From Arthrobacter sp. UM1 (GTDB taxonomy: Bacteria; Actinomycetota; Actinomycetes; Actinomycetales; Micrococcaceae), in the NCBI RefSeq assembly GCF_020483305.1, contig NZ_JACWAB010000006.1, forward strand, positions 1-64,000: a stretch of 64,000 nt of DNA. The letters are read 5' to 3'. Every line of letters starts with the position of its first letter. Positions within the stretch are counted from its first letter, which is position 1. Positions 26,952 to 34,831 of the stretch are shown piece after piece. Below the pieces are notes generated by a model. The model was given only the letters and a program-made list of their open reading frames with translations. It searched no databases and was not told the origin of the DNA. The position numbers were made by a program, and so were the translations under genes.

Positions 26952-28291
26952 GGCCGCTCTCCTTCACTCGCCTGTCCTCCGAGCTGCTCGTCCGCCGCCG
27001 CGCGGACGGCGGAGCAGAGGGTCGCGAGCTCGTCGTCGGAGGCGACGTACGGCGGCATGACGTAGACGAGGTCGCGAAAGGGGCGCACCCCCGCGCCGCG
27101 CTCCAGGCACAGCCGGGTCACGGCGGCGGCGTCCACGGGCCGCTCCGCCTGGACCACGCCGATCGCGCCGAGGACGCGGACGTCGGCCACGCCGTCGAGC
27201 TCTCGGCACGGCCCGAGCCCTGACTCGAGGGCCCGCTCGATCCGCCGCACGGCCGCGGACGCCGGGTCCGGCCCGTCGAGGAGGCCGAGGCTCGCCGAGG
27301 CGATCGCGCACGCGAGCGGATTGCCCATGAACGTGGGTCCGTGCATGAGGGCTCGCAGCGGAGAGTCCCCGATGACCCGCGCGGGGGCCTCGCCCACGAG
27401 GACCGCCGCGAGGGTGGCGTACCCGCCCGTCAGCGCCTTGCCGACGCAGCGGACGTCCGGTGTCACGCCCGCCGCCTCGCACGCGAAGAGCGTCCCCGTG
27501 CGCCAGAATCCCGTGGCGATCTCGTCCGCGATGAGCAGGATCTCCAGCTCGTCGCAGATCTCGCGCAGCGCCCGCAGGCACTCCGGCGCGTAGAAGCGCA
27601 TCCCGCCCGCGCCCTGGACGAGCGGCTCGCAGACCACCGCCGCGAGCTCGTCCCGGTGCGCCCGGGCCGTCTCGCGGGCGGCATCCGCCCACGCCTCGAC
27701 CTCCTCCGCCGGCGCCGAGCGCTCAGGCGGCCGCGGCAGGAAGACGTGCTCCGGAAGGAGGCCCGCGAACTCGCGGTGCATCCCGCCCTCGGGGTCCGTC
27801 ACGGACATCGCGCCAGTGGTGTCGCCGTGGTAGCCGCCGCGCAGGGCCAGGAAGCGCCGCCGCCTCGGCCTCCCCCGGGCGGCTTCATGCTGGACGGCGA
27901 GCTTGAGGGCCACCTCCACGCTCACCGAGCCGGAGTCCGCGAGGAACACGTGCGGCGTGGCCGGCGAGAGCTCCCGCAGCCGTTCCGCGAGGACGACGGC
28001 GGGCTCGTGCGTCAGGCCGCCGAACATCACGTGGGAGAAGGAGTCGATCTGCGCGTGAGCGGCCTGGTCGAGCACCGGGTTGCGGTAGCCGTGGACCGCG
28101 GACCACCAGGAGGCCATCCCGTCCACGGCCCAGCGCTCGGCGCCGTCGCCGTCCCGCAGGAGCAGCTGCGCCCCGGCGGCTCCCCGGACCTCGGCGAGCG
28201 CGCTCGAGGCGCCGTTCTCCCGCAGCGGCGCGTACGGGTGCCAGAGCAGTCCGGCGTCCCGCTCGAGCAGGGAGCCGCGTCCGGCCGGCAT
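26948..28291 (-). CDS. bioA: Adenosylmethionine-8-amino-7-oxononanoate aminotransferase
   Basis: 447 residues. Class III PLP aminotransferase that converts KAPA to DAPA. Visible: LWHPYAPLRENG, DGMASWWSAVHGYRNP, the acyl-lysine motif VGKALTGGYATLAAVL, LLIADEIATGFWRTG and MHGPTFMGNPLACA. The Trp-Trp and Tyr residues typical of BioA against other class III enzymes are kept. Start ATG at 28291 overlaps the bioB stop (TGATG); its stop overlaps the bioF start. Confidence 0.95.
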   Translation of the reverse strand: MPAGRGSLLERDAGLLWHPYAPLRENGASSALAEVRGAAGAQLLLRDGDGAERWAVDGMASWWSAVHGYRNPVLDQAAHAQIDSFSHVMFGGLTHEPAVVLAERLRELSPATPHVFLADSGSVSVEVALKLAVQHEAARGRPRRRRFLALRGGYHGDTTGAMSVTDPEGGMHREFAGLLPEHVFLPRPPERSAPAEEVEAWADAARETARAHRDELAAVVCEPLVQGAGGMRFYAPECLRALREICDELEILLIADEIATGFWRTGTLFACEAAGVTPDVRCVGKALTGGYATLAAVLVGEAPARVIGDSPLRALMHGPTFMGNPLACAIASASLGLLDGPDPASAAVRRIERALESGLGPCRELDGVADVRVLGAIGVVQAERPVDAAAVTRLCLERGAGVRPFRDLVYVMPPYVASDDELATLCSAVRAAADEQLGGQASEGERP

Positions 28292-29514
28292 CAGGCGTTG
28301 GGGGCTGAGGCCGTGCCCGCGCCGCGGCGGCGGATCTCCGGCGTCGTCGTCCCCGGAGCGCAGGAGCCCTCTTCGCGGAAGCCCGGCTCGCCGGGCTCCT
28401 CGCCGAGGACGTGGAAGCCGTTGTCCCGGATCATGGCGAGGTCCTCCTCCGCGGACTGGCCCTCGGAGGTGAGGTAGTCGCCGAGGAAGAGGGAGTTGGC
28501 GAGCTGGATCGCGATCGGCTGGAGGCTGCGCAGGTGCATCTCGCGGCCGCCGGCCATCCGCAGCTCGCGGTCCGGCGCAGCGAGGCGGACGAGGGCCAGG
28601 ATGCGCAGGGCGCGCAGCGGAGAGAGCTCCCAGGTGCCTTCGAGCGGGGTGCCGTCGAACGGCATGAGGAAGTTGACCGGGATCGAGTCCGAGCCCATGT
28701 CCCGGAGGGCGAAGACCGCCTCGACGAGCTGCTCGTCCGACTCCCCCATGCCCACGATCAGCCCCGAGCACGCGCTCATGCCGGCATGCTGGGCTCGCTG
28801 GACGGTCTGGACGCGGTCGGCGTAGGAGTGCGTGGAGCAGATGTCCTCGTAGTGGGACTCGGCCGTGTTGACGTTGTGGTTGTAGGCGTCCGCGCCCGCC
28901 TCGCGGAGGCGCTCGGCCTGGCCGTCCTTGAGGATGCCGAGGCACGCGCAGACCTCGATGTCGGGGTGCTCGGACTTGAGGTCCTCGATCATGCCGGAGA
29001 CGCGCTCCACGTCCCGGTCCGTGGGCCCCTTGCCGGAGGCGACCATGCAGACCCGGCGCGCCCCGCCGCCGATCCCGAGACCGGCCTGGCGCACGGCCTC
29101 CTCGCGGTCCAGCCAGGTGTACTTGAGGATCTCGGCGGCGGAGCCGAGGCGCTGGGAGCAGTACGTGCAGTCCTCCGGGCAGAGGCCGGACTTGAGGTTG
29201 ACGAGGTAGTTGACCTTGACCGCGAGGCCGAAGTGCGCACGGCGGACCCGGTACGCCTCCGCCACGAGGGCGAGCGTCTCAGCGTCCGGGGTGCGGAGGA
29301 CCTCGAGCGCCTCGGCCTCGGTGAGCGTGTGCCCGGCGAGGACGCGGTCCGCGAGCTCGCGGGGGCTGGCGGGGCCGCTGCCGCCGGCCCCGGCCCTGAC
29401 GGGCGTTCCGGTCTGGGCCGACGCTCCGGCCTGGGCGGGCGTTCCGGTCTGGACGGGCGTTCCGGCGTGGGCCTGAGGGCGGGACGGGCTCGGGGCGGCT
29501 GCGTGCGTGGTCAT
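28291..29514 (-). CDS. bioB: Biotin synthase
   Basis: 407 residues. Radical SAM enzyme that inserts sulfur into dethiobiotin. Cluster motif CPEDCTYC, then [28 protein letters not shown] and [12 protein letters not shown] are all present. An N-terminal extension of about 50 residues is low-complexity with four 6-residue repeats, and a 40-residue Pro/Gly-rich tail is also extra. First gene of the biotin operon, divergent from the BioQ-type repressor; two palindromic operator candidates lie 42-88 bp upstream. Confidence 0.95.
   Translation of the reverse strand: MTTHAAAPSPSRPQAHAGTPVQTGTPAQAGASAQTGTPVRAGAGGSGPASPRELADRVLAGHTLTEAEALEVLRTPDAETLALVAEAYRVRRAHFGLAVKVNYLVNLKSGLCPEDCTYCSQRLGSAAEILKYTWLDREEAVRQAGLGIGGGARRVCMVASGKGPTDRDVERVSGMIEDLKSEHPDIEVCACLGILKDGQAERLREAGADAYNHNVNTAESHYEDICSTHSYADRVQTVQRAQHAGMSACSGLIVGMGESDEQLVEAVFALRDMGSDSIPVNFLMPFDGTPLEGTWELSPLRALRILALVRLAAPDRELRMAGGREMHLRSLQPIAIQLANSLFLGDYLTSEGQSAEEDLAMIRDNGFHVLGEEPGEPGFREEGSCAPGTTTPEIRRRGAGTASAPNA
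29392..29463. repeat. Four 18-bp repeats in the 5' end of bioB
   Basis: The DNA encodes four consecutive six-residue units, [18 protein letters not shown] and GTPVRA (BioB residues 18-41). The copies are similar but not identical, so copy-number change by slippage is possible. Confidence 0.7.
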
Positions 29515-29555
29515 CGCGGAGTCCTCACGGGTCTGGGTGTGCCACGGAGCACACT

Positions 29556-29568
29556 TGAACGGTGTTCA
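29556..29568. promoter_or_regulatory. Candidate BioQ operator, proximal copy
   Basis: Perfect 13-bp dyad TGAAC-GGT-GTTCA upstream of bioB. The biotin repressor BioQ of actinobacteria is known to bind a TGAAC-N3-GTTAC-type motif, almost the same word. The divergent TetR gene here is the likely partner. Confidence 0.75.
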
Positions 29569-29588
29569 GTTGAGGATAGAACACCTCG

Positions 29589-29601
29589 TGAACACTGTTC
29601 A
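29589..29601. promoter_or_regulatory. Candidate BioQ operator, distal copy
   Basis: Second perfect dyad, TGAAC-ACT-GTTCA, with its centre 33 bp from the first, about three helical turns, so both would lie on one face of the DNA. Two exact copies between a biotin operon and a TetR gene make chance unlikely. Confidence 0.75.
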
Positions 29602-29637
29602 ATTCCACGCCCAGCCACCCCTGACCTCTCTCTCGGA

Positions 29638-29693
29638 TTTGTGGCGCGTTCCGTGCGAAATCCGGCCCTGAATCGCACGGAACGCGCCACAAA
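29638..29693. repeat. Perfect 21-bp inverted repeat between bioB and the repressor gene
   Basis: Arms 29638-29658 and 29673-29693 are exact complements with a 14-nt loop. It lies upstream of both divergent genes, where a terminator makes little sense, and is followed by two near-repeats of a CGGC-G(n)-CTGGGCCGA unit (29694-29745). Confidence 0.9.
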
Positions 29694-29795
29694 CGGCGGG
29701 GGGGGGCTGGGCCGAACGGCGGGGGGCTGGGCCGAGGGACGGGAGGGAGAGGACAGCGGACCCCGCCCCGCACCCCGCCCGACTAAGCTGGCCCC

Positions 29796-30335
29796 ATGGC
29801 CCTCTCCCGCGAACAGATCACCCAGGCTGCCCTGCGCATCCTGCGGAGCTACGGTCTCGCGGACCTGTCCATGCGGCGCATCGCGGCGGAGCTCAGCGTC
29901 CAGCCGAGCGCCCTCTACTGGCACGTGCAGAACAAGCAGGAGCTGCTCGTCCTCACGGCCACCTCCATCCTCGAGTTCTGCCGGGGCGAGGACGTCCCCA
30001 CCCTCGCGCGCAGCATCCGCGCCGCCCTCTCCTCGGTCCGCGACGGCGCCGACGTGGCCCTCATCGCCGTGCCCGCCTCGAAGGAGCCGCTGCCGGGACT
30101 CGCCGAGCTGCCCGTCATGCTCCAGGCCGCCGGCCTCGCCGAGCAGGAGGCGGAATGGGGCGCCCGGACCCTGATGCACCACATCCTGGCCGCCGTCGCG
30201 GAGGAGCAGAACGCTGCGGCGCTCGGCGCAGACCTCGACCCCCGCGCCTCCGAGGCCTTCGACTTCGGCGTCCGCGCCATCCTCAAGGGCGTCGGCGCGG
30301 AGAAGGCCGCCGTCGACGAGCCCACCCTTTTCTGA
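29796..30335 (+). CDS. bioQ: TetR family regulator, BioQ type
   Basis: 179 residues. N-terminal TetR HTH (ITQAALRILRSYGLADLSMRRIAAELSVQPSALYWHVQNKQELLVL), a shorter than average ligand domain. Position divergent from bioB and the two TGAAC-N3-GTTCA dyads in between support a biotin repressor of the BioQ type, as known from Corynebacterium. BioQ is thought to respond to biotin status indirectly. The gene name is an inference from context. Confidence 0.82.
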   Translation: MALSREQITQAALRILRSYGLADLSMRRIAAELSVQPSALYWHVQNKQELLVLTATSILEFCRGEDVPTLARSIRAALSSVRDGADVALIAVPASKEPLPGLAELPVMLQAAGLAEQEAEWGARTLMHHILAAVAEEQNAAALGADLDPRASEAFDFGVRAILKGVGAEKAAVDEPTLF

Positions 30336-30358
30336 CCGCAGCACCGACGGGAGACGCC

Positions 30359-30877
30359 GTGACCCGCATCCACCTGCTCCGCGCCGTCAACCTCGGCGCC
30401 CGGAACAAGGTCCCCATGGCCGAGCTCCGCCGCATCGCCGAGGAGCTCGGCGCCACCGGCGTGCGCACCCTCCTCAACACCGGCAATCTCGTGGCCGAGA
30501 CAGAGCCGGAGGGGTTCGCGGACGCCCTCGTGGAGCGAATCCGCTGCGAGCTCGGGGTGGGGACGGCGGACGTCGTCGTCGCCCCGGAGGAGCTGGCCGC
30601 CGCACTGGAGGCCCTCCCCTACGACGACGGCGAGTTCGCCACCGTCTACATCAGCGTGTGTGCGGAGGCACCCGAGGCAGAGGCCGTGAGCGCACTGCAG
30701 GAGCGGGACTTCGGCGGAGACCGGATCGAGGCTCGCGGGCGATTCCTCTACCTGGGGTATCGCGGGAACGTGCACCAGTCGAAGCTGAGCAACGCGCTGG
30801 TGGAGCGGCGGCTGGGAACCGTCACCACGAGTCGGAATGTCAGCACGCTGCGGAAGCTCGCGGCCCTGGCGGCGTAG
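30359..30877 (+). CDS. DUF1697 family protein
   Basis: 172 residues starting at the GTG at 30359 (GGGAG a few bases upstream). HLLRAVNLGARNKVPMAELRRIAEELG and TLLNTGNLVAETE are the DUF1697 hallmark; the C-terminus keeps HQSKLSNALVERRLGTVTTSRNVSTLRKL. Its function is unknown. It follows the repressor gene by 23 bases and may share its transcript. Confidence 0.88.
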   Translation: MTRIHLLRAVNLGARNKVPMAELRRIAEELGATGVRTLLNTGNLVAETEPEGFADALVERIRCELGVGTADVVVAPEELAAALEALPYDDGEFATVYISVCAEAPEAEAVSALQERDFGGDRIEARGRFLYLGYRGNVHQSKLSNALVERRLGTVTTSRNVSTLRKLAALAA

Positions 30878-31066
30878 CGCCGCACCCGGCGACCTGCCGC
30901 CGAAACCGGCTCGACCCGGCTCGCTCCGCGGCATGATGACGCCGATTCGGAGCTCTGTTGCCGACTTAACGGCACAGACGCTTGCTTTTTATTGTGATGT
31001 GTCTCACCCTCTTTCCAAGCGATCGGCACAAGGCCCTCGCTCACACCGCGGAGGTGAATCATCGCA

Positions 31067-31156
31067 ATGAGCACATCAACAACCCTGGCGAGTCCGAATC
31101 GAAGGACGGCGGCGAGCGGGTCCGGCAAGCTCAGCGCCTGCGGGTTCTCGTTCTGA
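31067..31156 (+). CDS. Possible 29-residue upstream ORF
   Basis: ATG at 31067 opens a frame of 29 codons ending TGA at 31154-31156, six bases before the next ORF. The peptide (MSTSTTLASPNRRTAASG...) is polar and shows no fold. GGAGG lies 12 bases upstream of the ATG, rather far. It may be a leader ORF or chance. Confidence 0.25.
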   Translation: MSTSTTLASPNRRTAASGSGKLSACGFSF

Positions 31157-31162
31157 GTCGCG

Positions 31163-31516
31163 ATGCTTCAGTTTCAGGCCCTTGAGCACCTTCGCATTGG
31201 AGTCGGCATCTTTCTGGCAGTACTCTATGCAGTTTCGGTGACTCGAGAGCTGAAGCGGTGCAAGGCCAGCCGACGCCACCATTACGAGGCCAGTGATGTC
31301 ACGCTCCGCGGCGCTGTCGTTCCCGGTCTCGCCTGCCTCGCCGTGTGGATCTCAGGCTCAGGCACGCAAGACTGGCGAGTCGTCGCTGACGTCTTCATCC
31401 TCCCCTGGCTCATCGACGGCGTGGGACGCAGGCTCGGCGGTTCCGAGAAGCTCACGCTCATCGGCAGCGGGGCCATCGCCGTCCTCATGGGCGTGGCCCA
31501 CGTGCTGACGCACTGA
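31163..31516 (+). CDS. Small hydrophobic protein, unknown
   Basis: 117 residues with hydrophobic segments (GVGIFLAVLYAVSV, VPGLACLAVWISG, LTLIGSGAIAVLMGVAHVL) and a basic patch after the first. No family recognised and no good ribosome binding site. The 285 bases before it (30878-31162) are less GC-rich than the surroundings and hold no confident gene. Could be a recently acquired or orphan membrane protein. Confidence 0.45.
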   Translation: MLQFQALEHLRIGVGIFLAVLYAVSVTRELKRCKASRRHHYEASDVTLRGAVVPGLACLAVWISGSGTQDWRVVADVFILPWLIDGVGRRLGGSEKLTLIGSGAIAVLMGVAHVLTH

Positions 31517-31548
31517 GGAGCCCAGGCCCTCGCCCTCCCCTCCCTTAA

Positions 31549-31597
31549 GCACCCGCTGGTGTCAGGATTCGAGCGAAATCCTGACACCAGCGGGTGC
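31549..31597. terminator. Perfect 21-bp hairpin between convergent genes
   Basis: Arms 31549-31569 and 31577-31597 pair exactly around a 7-nt loop, between the plus-strand small membrane gene and the minus-strand DUF3151 gene. No T tract follows. The word GGGTGCACAAGCGC at its right end is repeated 24 bases further on. Confidence 0.65.
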
Positions 31598-31631
31598 ACA
31601 AGCGCGGACACCGGGTGCACAAGCGCCCGGG

Positions 31632-32054
31632 CTAGATGTTGAGGATGGCGACCTTGGCCGTCGGGTCCGCCTCGTCCAGGAACTGGCCGATACGCTCCAC
31701 CTCGGCCTCCTCCCCGATCGCCTTGGCGGCGCGCTGCAGCGCCACAAGGCAGCGGAGGAAGCCGTGGTTGCCCTGGTGCGAGTACGGGATCCGGCCGGCG
31801 CCCTTCCACCCGGCCTTGCGCAGGGCGTCGAGGCCGCGGTGGTACCCGACGCGAGCGAACGCGTAGCTCGGCACCTCCTCGCCGTTGGCCCAGGCGAGGT
31901 CCGCCAGGAGGGCCCACGCGAACGGGGAGGCGGGGTGCTCGCGGGCGATGTCGTCCGGGTCTGCGCCCCGCTGGAACGCCTCGAGGACGTCGTCTTCCGC
32001 GGGAAGCAGCGTCTCCGCCGGGCCTGTGCCGGGCATGCCGAGGCTGCTGGACAT
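31632..32054 (-). CDS. DUF3151 family protein
   Basis: 140 residues with the conserved actinobacterial DUF3151 blocks: EDDVLEAFQRGADPDDIAREHPASPFAWALLADLAW and GRIPYSHQGNHGFLRCLVALQRAA. All-helical, no known activity. It follows fba by 14 bases and is regularly found next to it in actinobacteria, so a role linked to central carbon metabolism is possible. Confidence 0.88.
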   Translation of the reverse strand: MSSSLGMPGTGPAETLLPAEDDVLEAFQRGADPDDIAREHPASPFAWALLADLAWANGEEVPSYAFARVGYHRGLDALRKAGWKGAGRIPYSHQGNHGFLRCLVALQRAAKAIGEEAEVERIGQFLDEADPTAKVAILNI

Positions 32055-32068
32055 GGCGCCCCCCTCGA

Positions 32069-33091
32069 CTACTTGACGGACTTGCCGGCGGAGCCGAGGT
32101 TCTGGCAGGCCTCCACCACGCGCTTGGCCATGTTCTCCTCGGCCTTGGCGCCCCACACGCGCGGGTCGTAGGCCTTCTTGTTGCCCACCTCGCCGTCGAC
32201 CTTGAGGACGCCGTCGTAGTTGTCGAACATGTGCCCGGCCACGGGACGCGTGAACGCGTACTGCGTGTCCGTGTCCACGTTCATCTTGATGACGCCGTAG
32301 GACACGGCGTCGGCGATCTCCTGCGCCGTCGAGCCCGAGCCGCCGTGGAAGACGAGGTCGAACGGGTCCTTCTTGCCGATCTTCGCGCCGACCTCGTCCT
32401 GGATCTTCTTGAGGAGCTCGGGGCGCAGCTTCACGCCGCCCGGCTTGTAGACGCCGTGGACGTTGCCGAACGTGAGGGCCGTGATGTAACGGCCGTTCTC
32501 GCCGGAGCCGAGCGCCTCCACCGTCTTCAGGCCGTCCTCGACCGTGGTGTAGAGCTTCTCGTTGATCTCGTTCTCGACGCCGTCCTCCTCGCCGCCGACC
32601 GTGCCGATCTCGACCTCGAGGATCATCTTGGCGGCCGCCGTGCGCTTGAGCAGGTCCTCGGCGATGCGGAGGTTCTCCTCCACGGTCTCGGCCGAGCCGT
32701 CCCACATGTGGGAGGAGAAGATCGGGTCGCGGCCCGCCTTCACCTCCGCCTCGGACGCCTCCAGGAGGGGGAGGACGAAGCCGTCCAGCTTGTCCTTGGG
32801 GCAGTGGTCCGTGTGGAGCGCGATGTTGACGTCGTACTTCTTGGCCACCTCGCGCGCGAACGCCGCGAAGCCGAGCGAGCCCGTCACCATGTCCTTGACG
32901 GAGGAGCCGGACCAGTAGGCCGCGCCGCCCGTGGAGACCTGGACGATGCCGTCCGAGCCCGCCTCCGCGAAGCCCCGGATCGCCGCGTTGAGGGTCTGAG
33001 AGCTGGTCACGTTGATCGCCGGGAAGGCGAACCCGCCGCTCTTGGCGGCGTCGAGCATCTCGTTGTACTTGTCGGGCGTCACAATGGGCAT
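32069..33091 (-). CDS. fba: Class II fructose-bisphosphate aldolase
   Basis: 340 residues. Zinc-dependent aldolase that splits fructose 1,6-bisphosphate in glycolysis. Signatures: FAFPAINVTSSQTLNAAIRGF, ALHTDHCPKDKLDG with the zinc His, LEVEIGTVGGEEDG, LTFGNVHGVYKPG and VFHGGSGS with the phosphate loop. Length and motifs match the long class II (type A) enzymes of actinobacteria and E. coli FbaA. Intact, expected to be highly expressed. Confidence 0.97.
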   Translation of the reverse strand: MPIVTPDKYNEMLDAAKSGGFAFPAINVTSSQTLNAAIRGFAEAGSDGIVQVSTGGAAYWSGSSVKDMVTGSLGFAAFAREVAKKYDVNIALHTDHCPKDKLDGFVLPLLEASEAEVKAGRDPIFSSHMWDGSAETVEENLRIAEDLLKRTAAAKMILEVEIGTVGGEEDGVENEINEKLYTTVEDGLKTVEALGSGENGRYITALTFGNVHGVYKPGGVKLRPELLKKIQDEVGAKIGKKDPFDLVFHGGSGSTAQEIADAVSYGVIKMNVDTDTQYAFTRPVAGHMFDNYDGVLKVDGEVGNKKAYDPRVWGAKAEENMAKRVVEACQNLGSAGKSVK

Positions 33092-33211
33092 CGTCTGCTC
33101 CCTCGTTGTCGGCTGGACCGGCCTTTCCAGGCCGCCTTGCCACCATCCTAATAGCGCTCTCTGGACACGTCAGGGGAACGCCCTCGGGCGGCAGGCCGCC
33201 CGGAAACGGAA

Positions 33212-33242
33212 CCGGAGGGCCCCGCAGCGCGGAGCCCTCCGG
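33212..33242 (-). terminator. Terminator of the small peptide gene
   Basis: CCGGAGGGC and GCCCTCCGG close a GC-rich hairpin with further inner pairs, 22 bases beyond the stop of the minus-strand 29-residue ORF. Its independent terminator supports that ORF as its own transcription unit. Confidence 0.65.
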
Positions 33243-33263
33243 AATGGGGGTGTGGGAACGGCG

Positions 33264-33353
33264 TCAGCCCACCATGCCCATGATGATCTTGACGATCTCG
33301 GCGATGGTCTTGCCCAGCTCGATGAAGTGCTGAATGAGCGCGGTCCAGTCCAT
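33264..33353 (-). CDS. 29-residue amphipathic peptide
   Basis: ATG at 33353 to TGA at 33264. A strong ribosome binding site, AAGGAG at 33360-33365, has ideal spacing, and a hairpin terminator follows the stop. The peptide begins MDWTALIQHFIELGKTIAEI and ends in a hydrophobic Ile/Met/Val stretch. It has no signal peptide. Hydrophobic residues recur every three to four positions with Asp, Glu and Lys on the other face, so it should form one amphipathic helix. In size and pattern it recalls phenol-soluble-modulin-like peptides, leaderless bacteriocins, and the PorA/PorH-type short pore peptides of corynebacteria; homology to any of them is not shown. Confidence 0.7.
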   Translation of the reverse strand: MDWTALIQHFIELGKTIAEIVKIIMGMVG

Positions 33354-33438
33354 GGAACTCTCCTTGATTCGTGATTCGATCTGTGTCTACCGATCAGTAG
33401 CCACACCAAGAGATTCCGCCGGCAGGCCCGCCGAGTCA

Positions 33439-33478
33439 ACGGTTCCGGGGCGATTTCGCCGAAGCGATACGGAACCGT
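33439..33478. terminator. Nested hairpin downstream of the VOC gene
   Basis: ACGGTTCCG and CGGAACCGT (9 bp) enclose a smaller GGCG-ATTT-CGCC hairpin. It lies about 100 bases past the stop of the minus-strand VOC gene, upstream of the small peptide gene. It could end VOC transcription or be a regulatory site for the peptide. Confidence 0.35.
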
Positions 33479-33572
33479 GACGCTGCTTCACCTGCTGTTC
33501 ACCGAACGGTCGGGAAAGAAAGCGCCGGAGCCGCGCACGCCCCCTGTGGCAGGGAACGACGACGGCGGCCGC

Positions 33573-33998
33573 CTAGGCTCCCTGCTGCCCGCCCTGCTGG
33601 CCCGTGATGTTGACGAGCCACTTCACGCCGAAGCGGTCCTTGACCATGCCGAACTCGTCGCCCCACATCTGCTTCTCGAGCGGCACCTCGATCTCGCCGC
33701 CCTCGACGAGCTTCTCCCAGTAGCCGCGGAGCTCGTCCGCCTCGGTGCCGGAGAGGGAGATCTGGATGTTGTCGCCGTACGTGACGGGGTGCTCGGGGCT
33801 CGGGGAGTCGGCGCCCATGAGCGTGAAGCCGGACGGGGTGGTGAGCATGGAGTGCATGATGAGGTCCTTGATCTCACCGGTCTCGCCCATCTGGCCGAAG
33901 GTCATCGCGTTGAGCTCGCCGCCGAAGACCTCCTTGTAGAAGTCCATCGCCTCGCGGGCGTTGTTCGTGAAGCTGATATAGGGGTTCAGCGTGGTCAT
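33573..33998 (-). CDS. VOC family protein (PhnB-like)
   Basis: 141 residues. NPYISFTNNAREAMDFYKEVFGGEL is the classic start of the PhnB-like glyoxalase/bleomycin-resistance fold; LSGTEADELRGYWEKLVEGG and WGDEFGMVKDRFGVKWLVNI end it. These proteins form metal-binding dimers with varied small-molecule roles. AGGAG at seven bases supports the ATG at 33998. Tail is Gln/Gly-rich. Confidence 0.88.
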   Translation of the reverse strand: MTTLNPYISFTNNAREAMDFYKEVFGGELNAMTFGQMGETGEIKDLIMHSMLTTPSGFTLMGADSPSPEHPVTYGDNIQISLSGTEADELRGYWEKLVEGGEIEVPLEKQMWGDEFGMVKDRFGVKWLVNITGQQGGQQGA

Positions 33999-34073
33999 GG
34001 GGATGCTCCTTCGAGGAGGTGAGGATTTCACGGCGCGGAGACTCCGGGCCGCACGCTCCCGAGGATATACCGG

Positions 34074-34730
34074 CTACACCCGCTGACCGAAGGCCCAGCG
34101 GCGGACCCACGCGTGCATCGCGATGGCCGCAGCGGAGGCGGCGTTCATGGAACGGGTGGAGCCGAACTGCTCGATGGAGAGCGTGGACTCCGCCGCCTCG
34201 ACCGCCTCCGGCGAGAGCCCCGGCCCCTCCTGGCCGAAGACGAGCACGCAGCGCTCCGGGAGGTCGTAGGTCTCCAGCGGGACGGAGTCCGGGAACAGGT
34301 CCACGCCGAGCACGGTCAGCCCCTCCTCGCGCGCCCAGGCCGCGAAGGACTCCACATCCGGGTGGTGGTGCACGTGCAGATAGCGGTCCGTGACCATGGC
34401 CCCGCGCCGGTTCCAGCGGCGCCGCCCGATGATGTGGACGGCGGCGGCGTTGAACGCGTTGGCGGTGCGGACCACGGTGCCGATGTTGAGATCGTGCTGC
34501 CAGTTCTCGATGGCCACGTGGAACGGGTGCCGGCGGGAGTCCAGGTCCGCCACGATGGCCTCCATGGTCCAGTAGCGGTACCGGTCCAGGACGTTCCGCC
34601 GGTCGCCGCGCTCGAGCAGCTCGGGGTCGTAGCGCTCGTCCTCGGGCCACGGCCCCTCCCACGGACCCACGCCGACGATGTGCTCCGCGACGGCGCGCTC
34701 GGCCGCCGTCGTCGTCTCCTCCGATTGCAT
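34074..34730 (-). CDS. SpoU/TrmH family RNA 2'-O-methyltransferase
   Basis: 218 residues. SPOUT-fold methyltransferase: motif 1 NIGTVVRTANAFNAAAVHIIG, motif 2 VLVFGQEGPGLS, motif 3 STRSMNAASAAAIAMHAW. The N-terminal 60 residues are an extra segment before the fold (VGPWEGPWPEDERYDPELLE). The RNA target is unknown. ATG at 34730 gives MQSEETTTAAE; the frame continues upstream but without initiation support. Confidence 0.88.
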   Translation of the reverse strand: MQSEETTTAAERAVAEHIVGVGPWEGPWPEDERYDPELLERGDRRNVLDRYRYWTMEAIVADLDSRRHPFHVAIENWQHDLNIGTVVRTANAFNAAAVHIIGRRRWNRRGAMVTDRYLHVHHHPDVESFAAWAREEGLTVLGVDLFPDSVPLETYDLPERCVLVFGQEGPGLSPEAVEAAESTLSIEQFGSTRSMNAASAAAIAMHAWVRRWAFGQRV

Positions 34731-34831
34731 GAACACCAGCGTACGCAGAATCCGGATGGTGAGATCGCGTCTCCACATCCGAGACGATCCGTGTTTAGGT
34801 GGAGCGGATGCCAACGACGAAGGGGCTCCCC

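Noticed and set aside
31067-31156. Functional signal peptide or toxin in the 29-codon ORF
   Set aside because: The peptide is polar with no helix or signal features and its ribosome site is 12 bases away; kept only as a low-confidence ORF.
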